Source: Parageobacillus thermantarcticus
Lineage (GTDB): Bacteria; Bacillota; Bacilli; Bacillales; Anoxybacillaceae
Assembly: GCF_900111865.1 (NCBI RefSeq)
Contig: NZ_FOJS01000003.1
Span: forward strand, 115,753-179,752
Reading direction: 5' to 3'
DNA length: 64,000 bases
Shown here: positions 37,635-47,918 of the stretch, in pieces
Layout: every line of letters starts with the position of its first letter
Numbering within the stretch: the first letter of the stretch is position 1
Made by a program: the position numbers and the translations under genes
Notes under the pieces: generated by a model
The model's input: only the letters and a program-made list of their open reading frames with translations
Database searches by the model: none
What the model was told of the DNA's origin: nothing

Positions 37635-37792
37635 CTGCTAAACCTCCTTGTGCAGTTTCTTTTCATTTCAACGACTCGGTTTTTCGTGCCAGAAAGCGCC
37701 AATCTGCCGCTAGCCGCTTGGCGCCAGATGGACCATCATCGTAAAAACGCTTTTTATTTCATGTTTCTCTTGCCGTTGCCATACAATAAAAT

Positions 37793-37812
37793 AGAAGGGG
37801 GAGCCCCCTTCT
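37793..37812 (-). terminator. Terminator-like hairpin after fakA
   Basis: AGAAGGGGG and CCCCCTTCT are almost contiguous (2-base centre), followed in the minus direction by ATTTTATTG. It likely ends the yloU-fakA transcript. Confidence 0.65.
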
Positions 37813-37827
37813 ACTATTCTAACATAT

Positions 37828-39504
37828 TCATTCAACAGAAAAGATAAAAGGATATAGCGGCTGTCCTCCATTGTGCACTTCCACTTCCACATCCGCATAT
37901 GTTTCCTCAATATAAGAAACGATTGCTTCCACTTCTTCTTCTGTCGCATCTTTTCCATATATCATTGTCACGATTTCACTTTCTTCGTCCATTAACGCAG
38001 CAAGCAATTGCTTCGTCACCGAAAGCTTATCCTGTTCAGCCGCAACGATTTTGCTGTCAGCAAGCCCCATGTAATCATCTTTTTTAATTTCTACTCCGTC
38101 GATCGTCGTGTCGCGTACGGCAAACGTAACTTGCCCGGTTTTGACGCGAGATAAGGCAGCGGTCATTGCTTTTTCGTTTTGTTCCTCAGAAAGTGACGGG
38201 TTAAACGCTAGCAATGCCGACATGCCTTGCGGGATCGTTTTCGTTGGAATGACGATCACTTTTTGATTGACGACAGAGGCGGCTTGTTGCGCAGTCATAA
38301 TAATGTTTTTATTGTTTGGCAGCACGAATACCGTTTCGGCGTTACTGCTTTCAATCGCCTTTACGATATCTTCCGTGCTAGGGTTCATCGTTTGGCCGCC
38401 TTCAATCACCACATGTGCGCCGATGCTTTTGAACAATTTGGCAACGCCATCCCCCATCGCGATCGTCACAATTCCGTATTTTTCTTTTCGTTTTGCATTT
38501 GCCGTGCTTACAGCAACAGGACGTTCTTTATTGACGATGTTTGCATGTTGCTCGCGCATATTTTCGATTTTAATGTTGATTAAACTCCCGTACTTTTGCC
38601 CGTACGTCAATACTTCTCCCGGCTGCTCCGAATGTATATGCACTTTGACAAGTTCATCATCGGCAATTACTAACAGCGAATCGCCGAATCGGCTTAAATC
38701 TTGGCGAAACGTTTCTTCGGAAAATGGATGCTTTTCTAGTTTATCTCGTTCAAACCGCACCATAAATTCGGTACAATAGCCGAACTCGATTTCATCGGTA
38801 TGAATGTGGCTTTGCGCACTTTTATGGTGTTCCGCCTTGATTAATTCTTGCATAGAAACTTCCGCTGGCTTCCGATCAACGACGCTTTCTCCTTTCAATC
38901 CGCTCAAAAAACCTTCATATACGTAGACAAGTCCTTGACCGCCGCTATCGACAACACCGACTTCTTTTAACACCGGCAATAATTGGGGAGTGCGTTGTAA
39001 AGATGCCTTCGCTTCTTTCACTACTTCTTCCATTACAACGACAATATCTTGTTCTTTTTTTGCAACTTCTACAGCTCGTTTCGCCGCATCTTTCGCTACG
39101 GTTAATATCGTGCCTTCCACCGGCTTCATGACCGCTTTATAAGCGGTGGTAACTCCTGCTTCAAGCGCAGCGGCAAATTCGACACTATTAATTTCTTGTT
39201 TCGTTTCAATCGCTTTCGCAAAACCACGGAACAATTGCGATAAAATCACTCCCGAATTTCCACGCGCCCCCATCAACAATCCTTTTGCCAATGCGCTGCT
39301 GACTTTTCCAATATGATCGGAAACGTTATTTTTTACTTCCTTTGCACCAGAAGTCATGGACAAATTCATATTCGTGCCTGTATCGCCATCCGGGACCGGA
39401 AAGACGTTCAGCGCGTCGACGGCTTTTGCGTTGTTCGATAAATGCGCTGCACCTTGGAAGACCATTTCGGCAAAACGTCTTCCGTCAAGTGTCCTAATTG
39501 TCAC
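37828..39504 (-). CDS. fakA: Fatty acid kinase subunit FakA (YloV, DhaL/DegV-interacting family)
   Basis: 558 residues from GTG 39504, preceded by AAGGAGGAG. The N-terminal DhaL-type ATP-binding domain (1-200) carries VFPVPDGDTGTNMNLS with the metal-binding aspartates; a middle domain and a C-terminal domain follow. FakA phosphorylates fatty acids presented by FakB (DegV-family) proteins, giving acyl-phosphate for PlsY. It follows the Asp23 gene by 17 bases. In B. subtilis sdaAB-sdaAA lie between this gene and recG; here they are absent. Confidence 0.95.
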   Translation of the reverse strand: MTIRTLDGRRFAEMVFQGAAHLSNNAKAVDALNVFPVPDGDTGTNMNLSMTSGAKEVKNNVSDHIGKVSSALAKGLLMGARGNSGVILSQLFRGFAKAIETKQEINSVEFAAALEAGVTTAYKAVMKPVEGTILTVAKDAAKRAVEVAKKEQDIVVVMEEVVKEAKASLQRTPQLLPVLKEVGVVDSGGQGLVYVYEGFLSGLKGESVVDRKPAEVSMQELIKAEHHKSAQSHIHTDEIEFGYCTEFMVRFERDKLEKHPFSEETFRQDLSRFGDSLLVIADDELVKVHIHSEQPGEVLTYGQKYGSLINIKIENMREQHANIVNKERPVAVSTANAKRKEKYGIVTIAMGDGVAKLFKSIGAHVVIEGGQTMNPSTEDIVKAIESSNAETVFVLPNNKNIIMTAQQAASVVNQKVIVIPTKTIPQGMSALLAFNPSLSEEQNEKAMTAALSRVKTGQVTFAVRDTTIDGVEIKKDDYMGLADSKIVAAEQDKLSVTKQLLAALMDEESEIVTMIYGKDATEEEVEAIVSYIEETYADVEVEVHNGGQPLYPFIFSVE

Positions 39505-39521
39505 CGACTAACTCCTCCTTA

Positions 39522-39884
39522 CTACGGATTCGTCACGCGAACCCCTTGAACGTAAATATTAATCGACTGTACAGAAAGCCCTAACGTTTGATCAAGCGTA
39601 TATTTCACTTTTGTTTGCACGTTATGGGCAACTTCGGAAATTTTTGTTCCATAGCTAACGATAATGTACATATCGATATGTACTTCGCCGTTTTCTTCGC
39701 GGACAATCACGCCTTTGGAAAAGTTTTCTCTCCGCAAAATTTCCGAAATCCCATCTTTAATTTGATTTTTCGACGCCATTCCGACGATTCCGTAACAATC
39801 GACCGCGGCACCGCCTGCAATCATCGCAATAACGTCATTCGAGATTTCGATTCGCCCGTATTTCGTTTGCAATTCAATCGACAT
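39522..39884 (-). CDS. yloU: Asp23/Gls24 family envelope protein (YloU)
   Basis: 120 residues. The Asp23 domain shows ISNDVIAMIAGGAAVDCYGIV and, near the end, VKYTLDQTLGLSVQSINIYVQGV. Such proteins associate with the membrane and with DUF322 partners and are linked to envelope stress. It is next to fakA throughout Bacillaceae. The gene is divergent from rpmB. Confidence 0.93.
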   Translation of the reverse strand: MSIELQTKYGRIEISNDVIAMIAGGAAVDCYGIVGMASKNQIKDGISEILRRENFSKGVIVREENGEVHIDMYIIVSYGTKISEVAHNVQTKVKYTLDQTLGLSVQSINIYVQGVRVTNP

Positions 39885-40043
39885 GCTCGCTCCCCCTTCG
39901 GAATTATTCGCATAGCTACCGCCATTGTACTATAACATTTTCCTTTTTAAAAGTTGTCCCATCGCCCACTAGTATTATTTAGCCGAAAATAAAAATATAT
40001 GTCAAGGATATTTTCTTGAAAGATAAAACATCATATATTGAAA

Positions 40044-40071
40044 TTTCACCGTTTGTATGATAAATTATAAT
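40044..40071 (+). promoter_or_regulatory. Candidate rpmB promoter
   Basis: TATAAT at 40066-40071 is preceded at 16 bases by the weak -35 TTTCAC. It lies about 50 bases before the rpmB start. Confidence 0.55.
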
Positions 40072-40121
40072 AGTGTTTTTTAGACTCACATGGAAGCGGT
40101 GCTAGTAAGGAGGGAAAAAAG

Positions 40122-40307
40122 ATGGCAAAATGCTTTGTGACAGGGAAGAAAAAATCTTTCGGCAACTCACGTTCGCATGCGATGAACGCCAATAAACGCA
40201 CATGGAAAGCAAATCTGCAAAAAGTTCGTATTTTAGTGGACGGTAAGCCAAAACGTGTATGGGTGTCCGCCCGCGCGTTAAAATCTGGAAAAGTGCAACG
40301 CGTGTAA
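40122..40307 (+). CDS. rpmB: 50S ribosomal protein L28
   Basis: 61 residues. [20 protein letters not shown] and [20 protein letters not shown] are L28 blocks. AAGGAGGG precedes the ATG. It is the only plus-strand gene between 1 and 57.9 kb, in opposition to spoVM and divergent from yloU, which is the normal Bacillus arrangement. The terminator that follows can serve both rpmB and spoVM. Confidence 0.98.
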   Translation: MAKCFVTGKKKSFGNSRSHAMNANKRTWKANLQKVRILVDGKPKRVWVSARALKSGKVQRV

Positions 40308-40323
40308 TAACGGTTTGCTCATC

Positions 40324-40356
40324 ATAAAAAAAGCACCAAAATTTGGTGCTTTTTTC
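40324..40356. terminator. Bidirectional terminator between rpmB and spoVM
   Basis: AGCACCAAA and TTTGGTGCT flank a single central base. A7 lies on one side and T6 on the other, so it can stop transcripts from both convergent genes. Confidence 0.88.
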
Positions 40357-40437
40357 TTATCCTTTTTTAAAGGAATTTAGCATGGCACGCACAATCCCGC
40401 CGAGAAATTTCGGCAATTTAATGGTATAAAATTTCAT
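40357..40437 (-). CDS. spoVM: Stage V sporulation protein SpoVM
   Basis: 26 codons, beginning MKFYTIKLPKFLGGIVRAML and ending NSFKKG. This is nearly identical to Bacillus SpoVM, the amphipathic helix that recognises the convex forespore membrane, recruits SpoIVA and inhibits FtsH. GGAGGG lies about 8 bases upstream. The position next to rpmB and thiN is also conserved. It implies the organism is a spore former. Confidence 0.97.
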   Translation of the reverse strand: MKFYTIKLPKFLGGIVRAMLNSFKKG

Positions 40438-40507
40438 TCCGATTCCCTCCTCACAACGATCGTAACGCTCCTTCGCCTCATCTCTTTATCAGTATATTCG
40501 TTTGATT

Positions 40508-41155
40508 TTAAATCGTACCTGCATCGCTGCTTCTTATCATCATTAATATGCCTTCAGAAAAGGAAAAAGTACCGGAAGCTTGGATCAGTTCATTACTAAT
40601 ACATAGTGTCGAACCGCGAAAAATATGACAATTTGTTAGCGGATATTTAAATCCTTCCAACATCATTCCTTTTATATCATCGGAAATCGGAATGTAAGAA
40701 ACATAGCGGTATCGTTGATCATAAGAAACGGTGTGCGTGCCTGGAAGATGAATTGTCACAATATTTTGCTTGTCTATCATCTCGATCGGCTTTTCTGCAT
40801 ATTTGATCAGCAATTGGACATTGCCGAATAAATGATCTAAGCGGCCGCCGGTTGCCCCGAAAATCCGGATTTTCTCGGCTTTTTGCCGCACCGCCCAATC
40901 AAGCGCAATTTCCATATCCGTTTTATCTTTTTCTGCCGGCCATATGTCAAGGTCATTAAGCATTTTTTGCAATGACAGGATCTCTTCTGTCGTCAACGAG
41001 TCGAAATCGCCAAACGCCTTGATCGGCCGAATCCCTGCTTCAAGCAGCGTCTTTGTCCCGCGGTCTACCCCGATCCATTGCACATGTTCCCCATCATAAC
41101 TAGAAAGAGAAGGAAGATGCTCATTCGGTCCTCCGCCGACAATATGAATAAACAT
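40508..41155 (-). CDS. thiN: Thiamine pyrophosphokinase
   Basis: 215 residues from ATG 41155 (MFIHIVGGGPNEHLPSL), with GGAAGGGAG upstream; the longer frame overlaps rpe. Motifs include GVDRGTKTLLEAGI, AFGDFDSLT and DKTDMEIALDWA, the nucleotide- and metal-binding segments, followed by GATGGRLDHLFGN. It converts thiamine to thiamine diphosphate with ATP. It is the last gene of the rlmN-to-thiN run before spoVM. Confidence 0.96.
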   Translation of the reverse strand: MFIHIVGGGPNEHLPSLSSYDGEHVQWIGVDRGTKTLLEAGIRPIKAFGDFDSLTTEEILSLQKMLNDLDIWPAEKDKTDMEIALDWAVRQKAEKIRIFGATGGRLDHLFGNVQLLIKYAEKPIEMIDKQNIVTIHLPGTHTVSYDQRYRYVSYIPISDDIKGMMLEGFKYPLTNCHIFRGSTLCISNELIQASGTFSFSEGILMMIRSSDAGTI

Positions 41156-41213
41156 ACGGTTTTCTCCCTTCCTTTTCCACTTTAATAAAAGCGGAAGGTC
41201 GAATGCCTTCCGC

Positions 41214-41864
41214 TCAGCTTTCGCCGCGAATGGCGCGAATCGCCGCGGCGCGGTCGCGTTCATTATAAATGGCAGAACCAGCAACAAGCACGTTTGCCCC
41301 CGCCTCGATGCAAAGGCGGGCCGTTTCGGCATTGATCCCGCCATCCACTTCAATTTCTACGAACCGTCCTTTTTCTTTTACTAATTGCGCGACTTGCCGA
41401 ATTTTTGGCAGTACAGATGGAATAAATTTCTGCCCTCCAAATCCTGGGTTAACTGTCATCAATAATACTAAATCCACATCATCGAGCATATGTTGAATCA
41501 TTTCGACCGGCGTATGTGGATTTAAGACAACCCCAGCCTTTACTCCATGCTCTTTGATTAAATGAATCGTGCGATGCAAATGCGGGCACGCTTCGACATG
41601 GACCGATAAATAATCGGCTCCTGCTTTCGCAAAAACAGGAATGTAGCGATCAGGTTCCTCAATCATTAAATGGACGTCTAAAGGCAGCTTTGTCACAGGA
41701 CGAATCGCTTCGACAATGAGCGGACCGATAGTAATGTTCGGAACAAAGTGCCCGTCCATCACATCGACATGAATGTAATCGGCTCCGCCTCTCTCCACAT
41801 CGCGAATTTCCTCAGCAAGCCGTGCAAAATTTGCAGATAAAATCGATGGCGCAATTTTTACCAT
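41214..41864 (-). CDS. rpe: Ribulose-phosphate 3-epimerase
   Basis: 216 residues from ATG 41864; GAGG is 8 bases before it. The TIM barrel shows [26 protein letters not shown] with metal-binding residues, [13 protein letters not shown] and VDGGINAET. It interconverts ribulose-5-phosphate and xylulose-5-phosphate. The start is within 3 bases of the rsgA stop. Confidence 0.98.
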   Translation of the reverse strand: MVKIAPSILSANFARLAEEIRDVERGGADYIHVDVMDGHFVPNITIGPLIVEAIRPVTKLPLDVHLMIEEPDRYIPVFAKAGADYLSVHVEACPHLHRTIHLIKEHGVKAGVVLNPHTPVEMIQHMLDDVDLVLLMTVNPGFGGQKFIPSVLPKIRQVAQLVKEKGRFVEIEVDGGINAETARLCIEAGANVLVAGSAIYNERDRAAAIRAIRGES

Positions 41865-41866
41865 AG

Positions 41867-42748
41867 TCAATACCTCGACTTTCGTTCTTTCATTTCTTCA
41901 ACAAAACTGATGTAATTCTCATACCGATAAGAAGCAATTTCCCCCGCTTCGACCGCTTCTCTTACAGCGCATTTCGGCTCCGCGATATGCAAGCAGCCGC
42001 GAAATTTGCACGCATCGCTTCGCTCGCGAAACTCTGGAAAATAAAGCGGCAGATCGTCTATTTCCAATTCATCCAGCTCTAGCGCACTAAACCCCGGCGT
42101 ATCGGCAACGAGACCACCGCCAACTTCCAGCAATTCTACATGGCGGGTCGTATGTTTTCCGCGCCCTAAATGCGTAGAAATATCATTCGTTTTTAACTGC
42201 AAATCCGGGCGGAGCGCATTTAAAAGCGAAGACTTCCCAACGCCCGATTGCCCAGCAAAAACGGAAACACGGCCTTCTAAATAGGAAAGCAGCTGTTCTA
42301 CTCCCAATTTTGCAACTGTTGACGTCTCAATGACATCATATCCTATTTGCCGATAGTCGCGAATATATTGCTCGATTGTCGGTTTTGTCTGATCGTCGAC
42401 TAAATCCATTTTATTCACGACAACAATCGGGCGAATCTGTTTCGATTCAACAAGAACGAGAAAGCGGTCGAGAAGCTTTGCGCTAAAATCCGGCTCCACT
42501 GCCGAAAACACTAAAATCGCTTGTTCTACATTAGCGATTGGCGGGCGAACGAGCCAGTTTTTTCGTTCGCGTATCTCCATAATATATCCTTCTGTCTCAC
42601 CTGTCGCCTGAAATACAACATCATCGCCGACAAGAGGAGTAATTTTCTGCTTGCGAAATACTCCTCTTCCCCGGCATTGAAACACCTTTCCTTCCGATAA
42701 TACATAATAAAATCCACTTAACGCTTTAATAATCTTTCCTTCTGCCAT
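41867..42748 (-). CDS. rsgA: Ribosome small subunit-dependent GTPase RsgA (CpgA)
   Basis: 293 residues. An N-terminal OB fold is followed by a permuted GTPase (NKMDL before [11 protein letters not shown] and DTPGFS) and a C-terminal zinc site with [16 protein letters not shown]. It assists 30S maturation and, in Bacillus, is a substrate of the neighbouring kinase PrkC. It sits between prkC and rpe, as expected. Confidence 0.97.
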   Translation of the reverse strand: MAEGKIIKALSGFYYVLSEGKVFQCRGRGVFRKQKITPLVGDDVVFQATGETEGYIMEIRERKNWLVRPPIANVEQAILVFSAVEPDFSAKLLDRFLVLVESKQIRPIVVVNKMDLVDDQTKPTIEQYIRDYRQIGYDVIETSTVAKLGVEQLLSYLEGRVSVFAGQSGVGKSSLLNALRPDLQLKTNDISTHLGRGKHTTRHVELLEVGGGLVADTPGFSALELDELEIDDLPLYFPEFRERSDACKFRGCLHIAEPKCAVREAVEAGEIASYRYENYISFVEEMKERKSRY

Positions 42749-42768
42749 AGCCTCACTCCTTTTGACGA

Positions 42769-44715
42769 TTATTCTGGATATGGAATGGTTCCCTCATCTT
42801 TTATTACATTGTTGACAATGACGCGATAATACGCTGTTTGCTTATATGGGATTTCAAACGTCACCGTCTCCTTTACCGGCTCAGTCAGACGATATGTTTT
42901 ATACGGTATCGTCATATTGTGATTGGCATCTTGAATATATAATTGTGCTTCGACGACTTGGCCTTCTTCTTCCGGTTCATACGGAATTTCAATATCTTTG
43001 ATCACCGTTTTCGTAGGAAGCGGCTCCCTGCCACGCGAAATAATAACAGTAATCGTATCGCCTTTGTCTACTTTTTCATTTGCTTTCGGCGTTTGCGAAA
43101 TAACGAGTCCTTCCGGAACTTTATCGGAATATTCGTATTTCATTTTTACATGCAGCTGCTGGTCATTGGCATAATCACGCACGCTTTTTTCCGTATACCC
43201 GGTCAAATCTTTTAACGTAATTTTTTCCGGACCAAGGCTGACGGTGAAAATCACTTCCGTTTCTTCGGGAACAACTTCGTCACCTGCATAAGGAAATTGG
43301 TCGATAATCGTGCCAAGCGGCTTATCGCTATATCGTTCATTGCGCGTAATCTTCATAAAATTTTCGCTTTTCAGCTGTTCTTCCGCTATTCCGATATCTT
43401 CGCCGATAAAATCGCCGAACTCTACTTTCTTTTTGCCGATGCTTTTATAAATAATAACAGCCGACCCTTGTTTTACCGTCATTCCCGCTTCCGGTTTTGT
43501 GCGCACTACTTTTCCTTCCGCGATTTCGTCATTCTCGACGTCAATGGTGTCTTTAATCTCTAACCCTAGCGCCGACAACTGTTCAACCGCTTTGTCATAA
43601 TCTTTGTTGATGACATTCGGCATCGTCACTTCCTTTGGAAAAATCAAATCGGGAATCCATGTGACCGCGCTCACTCCGGTCGCGACTAGAAACAAAAATA
43701 ATGCGGTAAGCCAAACGAGCCATTTTCGCTTTTTTTTCGGTTTTACCTCTTTTTTCTCTTCTTCCTGCTTTTCTTCATAAATGATGGTTTGCTGCTCTCT
43801 TCCGGCGCTAATATCGTTTTCTTTAATAATCGGAATCGCCTTTGTCGGCTCCTCGTCATCGGCAGGAATCACGAATTTTTGCTCGTTGACACGTTCCGGA
43901 TCTAAAGCCGTGCGAATATCTTCATTCATTTCCCTCGCTGAACGGTAACGATAAAACGGATCTTTCGCCGTCGCTTTCAAAATAATGTTCTCAACGCTTT
44001 GCGGAATGTTAGGATTCCACGCTTTTGGAGAAGGAGTTTCCGTCTGCAAGTGTTTGAGCACAATCGATACAGCAGATTCACCGGAAAAAGGGAGCTGCCC
44101 TGTTACTAATTCAAACATGACAATTCCTAAGGAGTAAATGTCCGACTTTTCTGTCGCAATTCCGCCGCGTCCTTGTTCTGGCGACAAATAATGAACAGAA
44201 CCGAGCACCGAGTTGGCTTGCGTAATCGTAGTGGAACTAAGGGCAACGGCGATCCCAAAATCAGTCACTTTCACGTTTTCGCGCTCGTCGATTAAAATGT
44301 TTTGCGGCTTAATATCGCGGTGAATAATCCCGTTTTCATGGGCGTGCGCGATCGCGGATGTTAATTGCTCCATAATATGAAGCGCCTTCGGAACCGGAAG
44401 GGGGGCATGTTTATGAATATATTGTTTTAACGTACACCCACGCACATATTCCATGACAATATAATAGATGCCTTCATCTTCCCCAACATCGTAAATGGTG
44501 ACGATATTTTCGTGATTCAAGCTCGTTGCCGCTTGCGCTTCACGGCGAAATCGCCGAATAAACTGTTCATCATTGGCAAAATCCAAGCGCAGCACTTTTA
44601 CGGCGACGTCACGGTCTAAAATGATATCTCTCGCCAAATAAACGTTTGCCATCCCTCCGCCGCCAATTAAACGAATGATTTTATAGCGGTCGTTTAACCG
44701 TTTGCCGATGAGCAT
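42769..44715 (-). CDS. prkC: PASTA-domain Ser/Thr protein kinase PrkC
   Basis: 648 residues from ATG 44715, with AGGTGAT upstream. The kinase domain has the Gly loop IGGGGMANVYLARD, Lys40, HRDIKPQNILID and DFGIAVALSS, with an SSTTITQANSV activation loop. A membrane span (WLVWLTALFLFLVATGVSA) near residues 333-352 is followed by three PASTA repeats (about 360-560) and a C-terminal beta domain. It senses muropeptides, promoting spore germination in Bacillus. The phosphatase gene prpC is immediately upstream. Confidence 0.97.
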   Translation of the reverse strand: MLIGKRLNDRYKIIRLIGGGGMANVYLARDIILDRDVAVKVLRLDFANDEQFIRRFRREAQAATSLNHENIVTIYDVGEDEGIYYIVMEYVRGCTLKQYIHKHAPLPVPKALHIMEQLTSAIAHAHENGIIHRDIKPQNILIDERENVKVTDFGIAVALSSTTITQANSVLGSVHYLSPEQGRGGIATEKSDIYSLGIVMFELVTGQLPFSGESAVSIVLKHLQTETPSPKAWNPNIPQSVENIILKATAKDPFYRYRSAREMNEDIRTALDPERVNEQKFVIPADDEEPTKAIPIIKENDISAGREQQTIIYEEKQEEEKKEVKPKKKRKWLVWLTALFLFLVATGVSAVTWIPDLIFPKEVTMPNVINKDYDKAVEQLSALGLEIKDTIDVENDEIAEGKVVRTKPEAGMTVKQGSAVIIYKSIGKKKVEFGDFIGEDIGIAEEQLKSENFMKITRNERYSDKPLGTIIDQFPYAGDEVVPEETEVIFTVSLGPEKITLKDLTGYTEKSVRDYANDQQLHVKMKYEYSDKVPEGLVISQTPKANEKVDKGDTITVIISRGREPLPTKTVIKDIEIPYEPEEEGQVVEAQLYIQDANHNMTIPYKTYRLTEPVKETVTFEIPYKQTAYYRVIVNNVIKDEGTIPYPE

Positions 44716-44720
44716 GCGGA

Positions 44721-45470
44721 TCACCTACTTTCACGTTCCAATGAAAAATCGATAATCGCCAATGTAATATTGTCTTCTCCCCCATGTTCATTCGCTAAGT
44801 CAATTAACGTTTGCGCCTTGTGCTCGAGCGTGCCGGCGGATGTTAAAATATGTATCATCATCTGTTCCGATACTTTGTTTGATAAGCCGTCCGAACATAA
44901 AAGCAACATATCATGCTCATCGATGCTGATCGTTTTCACATCCAATTTCACTTCTTGTTCTGTGCCGAGCGCACGCAGCAATATATTTTTACGCGGATGA
45001 TGTTCTGCATCCTCTTTAGAAATTTGCCCAGTTTTCACTAATTCATTGACAAGCGAATGATCTTCCGTAATTTGCTGAAACCCGCTTTTATTTAACAAGT
45101 AGCAGCGGCTGTCGCCAATATGCCCGACCGTCGCAAACTGGTCGGTGCAAATCGCGCTGACGATCGTTGTCCCCATTCCTTGACATTCCGCATGATTCAA
45201 AGAATGCTCAAATAAAATTCGGTTCACGGCCGCGACATGGTCTTTCAACCATTGCTCCGCGATATCCGGGGAAGAGATGTGTTCTGATTGTTCCCATTCT
45301 GTTTTTAAATACGAAATCGTCATTTCACTCGCGACATCGCCGGCGCGATGCCCTCCCATTCCATCGGCGACAACCGCCAAATAATGTCCGTCTTTATTTT
45401 GAAAAACTCCGCCGCTATCTTCGTTGTGAGTACGAATTTTGCCAATGTCGGTTTGAAAAACGGCTTTCAT
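44721..45470 (-). CDS. prpC: PP2C-type phosphatase PrpC
   Basis: 249 residues from ATG 45470 (MKAVFQTDIGKIRTHNEDS), with GAGGTG upstream; the longer frame lies inside rlmN. Metal-binding motifs are RTHNEDS, VADGMGGHRAGD, LLCSDGLSNKV and GGEDNITL. It removes phosphates placed by PrkC. It is 5 bases before prkC and 5 bases after rlmN. Confidence 0.97.
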   Translation of the reverse strand: MKAVFQTDIGKIRTHNEDSGGVFQNKDGHYLAVVADGMGGHRAGDVASEMTISYLKTEWEQSEHISSPDIAEQWLKDHVAAVNRILFEHSLNHAECQGMGTTIVSAICTDQFATVGHIGDSRCYLLNKSGFQQITEDHSLVNELVKTGQISKEDAEHHPRKNILLRALGTEQEVKLDVKTISIDEHDMLLLCSDGLSNKVSEQMMIHILTSAGTLEHKAQTLIDLANEHGGEDNITLAIIDFSLERESR

Positions 45471-45474
45471 TATT

Positions 45475-46569
45475 TCACCTCGTCTCTTCTTTTCGCTCCT
45501 TCGCGCGAAGCTGCCCACATGCTGCGTCAATATCATGTCCTTGTTCGCGGCGAATCGTAACATTAATTCCGTGTTTTTTTAACGCGCGTTCAAACGCGAA
45601 AATTTGATCGCGCGGCGTTCGCACGTAATTTCGTTCCGGTACGTAATTCACCGGAATTAAGTTAACATGGCATTTCAACCCTTTAATAAGTTCGGCCAGC
45701 TGTTCCGCGTGTTCGATTTGATCGTTCACTCCGCCGAACAGTCCGTATTCAAACGTGACGCGTCTCCCCGTTTTTTCGATGTAATAGCGGACAGCTTCCA
45801 TCAATTTTGGCAGCGGATACGCTTTATTGATCGGCATTAACTTCGTGCGCAGTTCCGTCGTCGGCGCGTGTAGCGAAACAGCGAAATTCACTTGCATCCC
45901 TTCATCCGCAAACTGATAAATTTTCGGAATAATCCCGCTTGTCGAAACGGTGATATGTCGGGCACCGATGTTTATCCCTTTTGCATGGTTCACGATTTTC
46001 AAAAATTTGATCAGTTCATCGTAATTGTCAAACGGCTCGCCGATTCCCATGACAACGATGCTACTTATGCGTTCTCCCTGCTCATCAAGCTCTTTTTGTA
46101 CTTTTACAACTTGTGCTACAATTTCTCCTGCTTCCAAATGACGCTTCAGGCCGCCAAGCGTCGAAGCGCAAAACGTGCAGCCGATGCGGCAGCCGACTTG
46201 CGTCGTGACACAAATGGAATTTCCGTAATTGTGGCGCATCAGCACCGTTTCAATCGAATATCCGTCGTGAAGCTCAAACAAAAATTTCATCGTGCCGTCT
46301 TTTGCTGTTTGTTTCACTAATGTTTTTAACGTTGTGATATCGAAATGCCCGCTTAATTTTTCGCGCAACGTTTTTGGAAGGTTCGTCATCTCCGCGAAAT
46401 TGGTGACCCGTTTTTGATATAGCCATTCATATATTTGCGTGGCGCGAAACGGTTTTTCTCCTTGCTCGATGATCCAGTTTTTTAACTGTTCAAACGTAAG
46501 GGAATAAATCGACGGCAAATGTGATCTTGTTTGTTCGTTTTTCCGTTTTGTAACGCTTGTTTGTTCCAA
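45475..46569 (-). CDS. rlmN: 23S rRNA/tRNA adenine-C2 methyltransferase RlmN
   Basis: 364 residues from TTG 46569, with GAAGGTG 8 bases upstream. The radical-SAM cluster is [10 protein letters not shown]; the motif [13 protein letters not shown] precedes it; the C-terminal [10 protein letters not shown] carries the resolving Cys. It methylates A2503 of 23S rRNA and A37 of some tRNAs. It follows rsmB in the modification group. Confidence 0.97.
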   Translation of the reverse strand: MEQTSVTKRKNEQTRSHLPSIYSLTFEQLKNWIIEQGEKPFRATQIYEWLYQKRVTNFAEMTNLPKTLREKLSGHFDITTLKTLVKQTAKDGTMKFLFELHDGYSIETVLMRHNYGNSICVTTQVGCRIGCTFCASTLGGLKRHLEAGEIVAQVVKVQKELDEQGERISSIVVMGIGEPFDNYDELIKFLKIVNHAKGINIGARHITVSTSGIIPKIYQFADEGMQVNFAVSLHAPTTELRTKLMPINKAYPLPKLMEAVRYYIEKTGRRVTFEYGLFGGVNDQIEHAEQLAELIKGLKCHVNLIPVNYVPERNYVRTPRDQIFAFERALKKHGINVTIRREQGHDIDAACGQLRAKERKEETR

Positions 46570-46574
46570 TGAAA

Positions 46575-47918
46575 CTACACCTTCTTTCGTAATGATGCGA
46601 TAAAAAATCCGTCCGAGCCAAAATAGTGAGGAAGGAGATGTAGCTGCCCGTTGTGGACGTATGGCTGTACTTTTTCCGGCAACCGCTGTTTCATCGTTTC
46701 ATCTGGCGAAAATTCCGGATGATCTTCTAAAAACTGAGCAATGACCGCTTCATTTTCCTCACAGTCAATCGTGCATGTGCTATATACAAGCGTGCCACCC
46801 TTTTTTAACAATGGCGCGACTGCATGCAAAATTTCAAGCTGCAGCTTGGCAAGGGAAGGAATATCTGCTTCCGTTTTCGCATATTTAATATCCGGTTTGC
46901 GGCGGATGACGCCAAACCCCGAGCACGGAGCATCGACTAAAATTTTATCGAACATCTCCCGTTCAAACACTTCGCCTAAGCGCCTGCTGTCAAGTGCGCG
47001 CGCGGAAATATTCGTAAGCCGCAGACGCTTCGCATTCTCCTCGATTAAATTCACTTTATGTTCATGAATATCCGTGCATATCACTTGTCCAGTGTTGTTC
47101 ATTAATTCCGCGATATGGGTCGATTTTCCGCCCGGCGCAGCGCAGCTGTCAAGCACACGTTCGTGTTCTTTTGGTCCGAGCGCCCGCGCCACTAACATGG
47201 AGCTTTCGTCTTGAATCGTAATCCAGCCGCGGCGAAACGCCTCCGTATGCGCAAGATTTCCTTTTTTCGCTTGAATCGCTTCCGCGGCGACCTCGCCGCG
47301 CACCACTTCCATTCCTTCTTGTTTGAGCTTGTCCATTGCTTCCTCAACGGTTATTCTTGCGATATTCACCCTTGCCGTTTGCTTTGGCGGAAGCAAGTTC
47401 GTTTCACACATCCGTTTTGTTTCCATCAGCCCGTATTGTTCAACCCAACGCTTCACGAGCCAGCGCGGATGGCTTGTCGCAACCGCTAGCCGCTCCACTT
47501 CATCGGCAATTTTCTCGAGCGGCGGCACCCCTTGACGTAAAATGGCGCGCATCACCCCGTTAACGAGCGAGGCGATCCCTCGATGCCCGCGTTTCTTCGC
47601 GATTTCCACCGCCTCGAAAATCGCGGCGCGGTTAGGGATGCGATTTAAATATAATACTTGATAAAGGGTCAAACGAAGAAGCACGCGAACCCACCGCTCT
47701 AGTTTGCGCGCCTTTTTCAAAAACGGCGCCAAATAATAATCGAGCGTGTCGCGGCGCTGAATCGTCCCATATACGATTTCCGTCAGAAGCCGTACGTCTC
47801 TTTCGGAAAGCCGGTGCGTCTCAATCATTTTATTTAATAACAAATTGCTGTACGCCTCTTTTTCTTCGACAGCCAACAATGTTTCCAAAGCGACTTCTCT
47901 TACGTTTTTAGCTTTCAT
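46575..47918 (-). CDS. rsmB: 16S rRNA (cytosine-967-C5) methyltransferase RsmB
   Basis: 447 residues from the ATG at 47918 ([21 protein letters not shown]); AGGAG is 6 bases upstream, while the preceding ATG is directly on it. The NusB-like N-terminal domain (1-140) is followed by the SAM domain with [17 protein letters not shown] and the catalytic-cysteine motif [17 protein letters not shown], plus [12 protein letters not shown]. It overlaps fmt by 11 bases. Confidence 0.97.
   Translation of the reverse strand: MKAKNVREVALETLLAVEEKEAYSNLLLNKMIETHRLSERDVRLLTEIVYGTIQRRDTLDYYLAPFLKKARKLERWVRVLLRLTLYQVLYLNRIPNRAAIFEAVEIAKKRGHRGIASLVNGVMRAILRQGVPPLEKIADEVERLAVATSHPRWLVKRWVEQYGLMETKRMCETNLLPPKQTARVNIARITVEEAMDKLKQEGMEVVRGEVAAEAIQAKKGNLAHTEAFRRGWITIQDESSMLVARALGPKEHERVLDSCAAPGGKSTHIAELMNNTGQVICTDIHEHKVNLIEENAKRLRLTNISARALDSRRLGEVFEREMFDKILVDAPCSGFGVIRRKPDIKYAKTEADIPSLAKLQLEILHAVAPLLKKGGTLVYSTCTIDCEENEAVIAQFLEDHPEFSPDETMKQRLPEKVQPYVHNGQLHLLPHYFGSDGFFIASLRKKV

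Noticed and set aside
37615..37702. Extended recG start at ATG 37666 or 37702
   Set aside because: Neither has a ribosome site; the extra residues are Arg-rich and unlike RecG, while the GTG at 37603 gives the family length.
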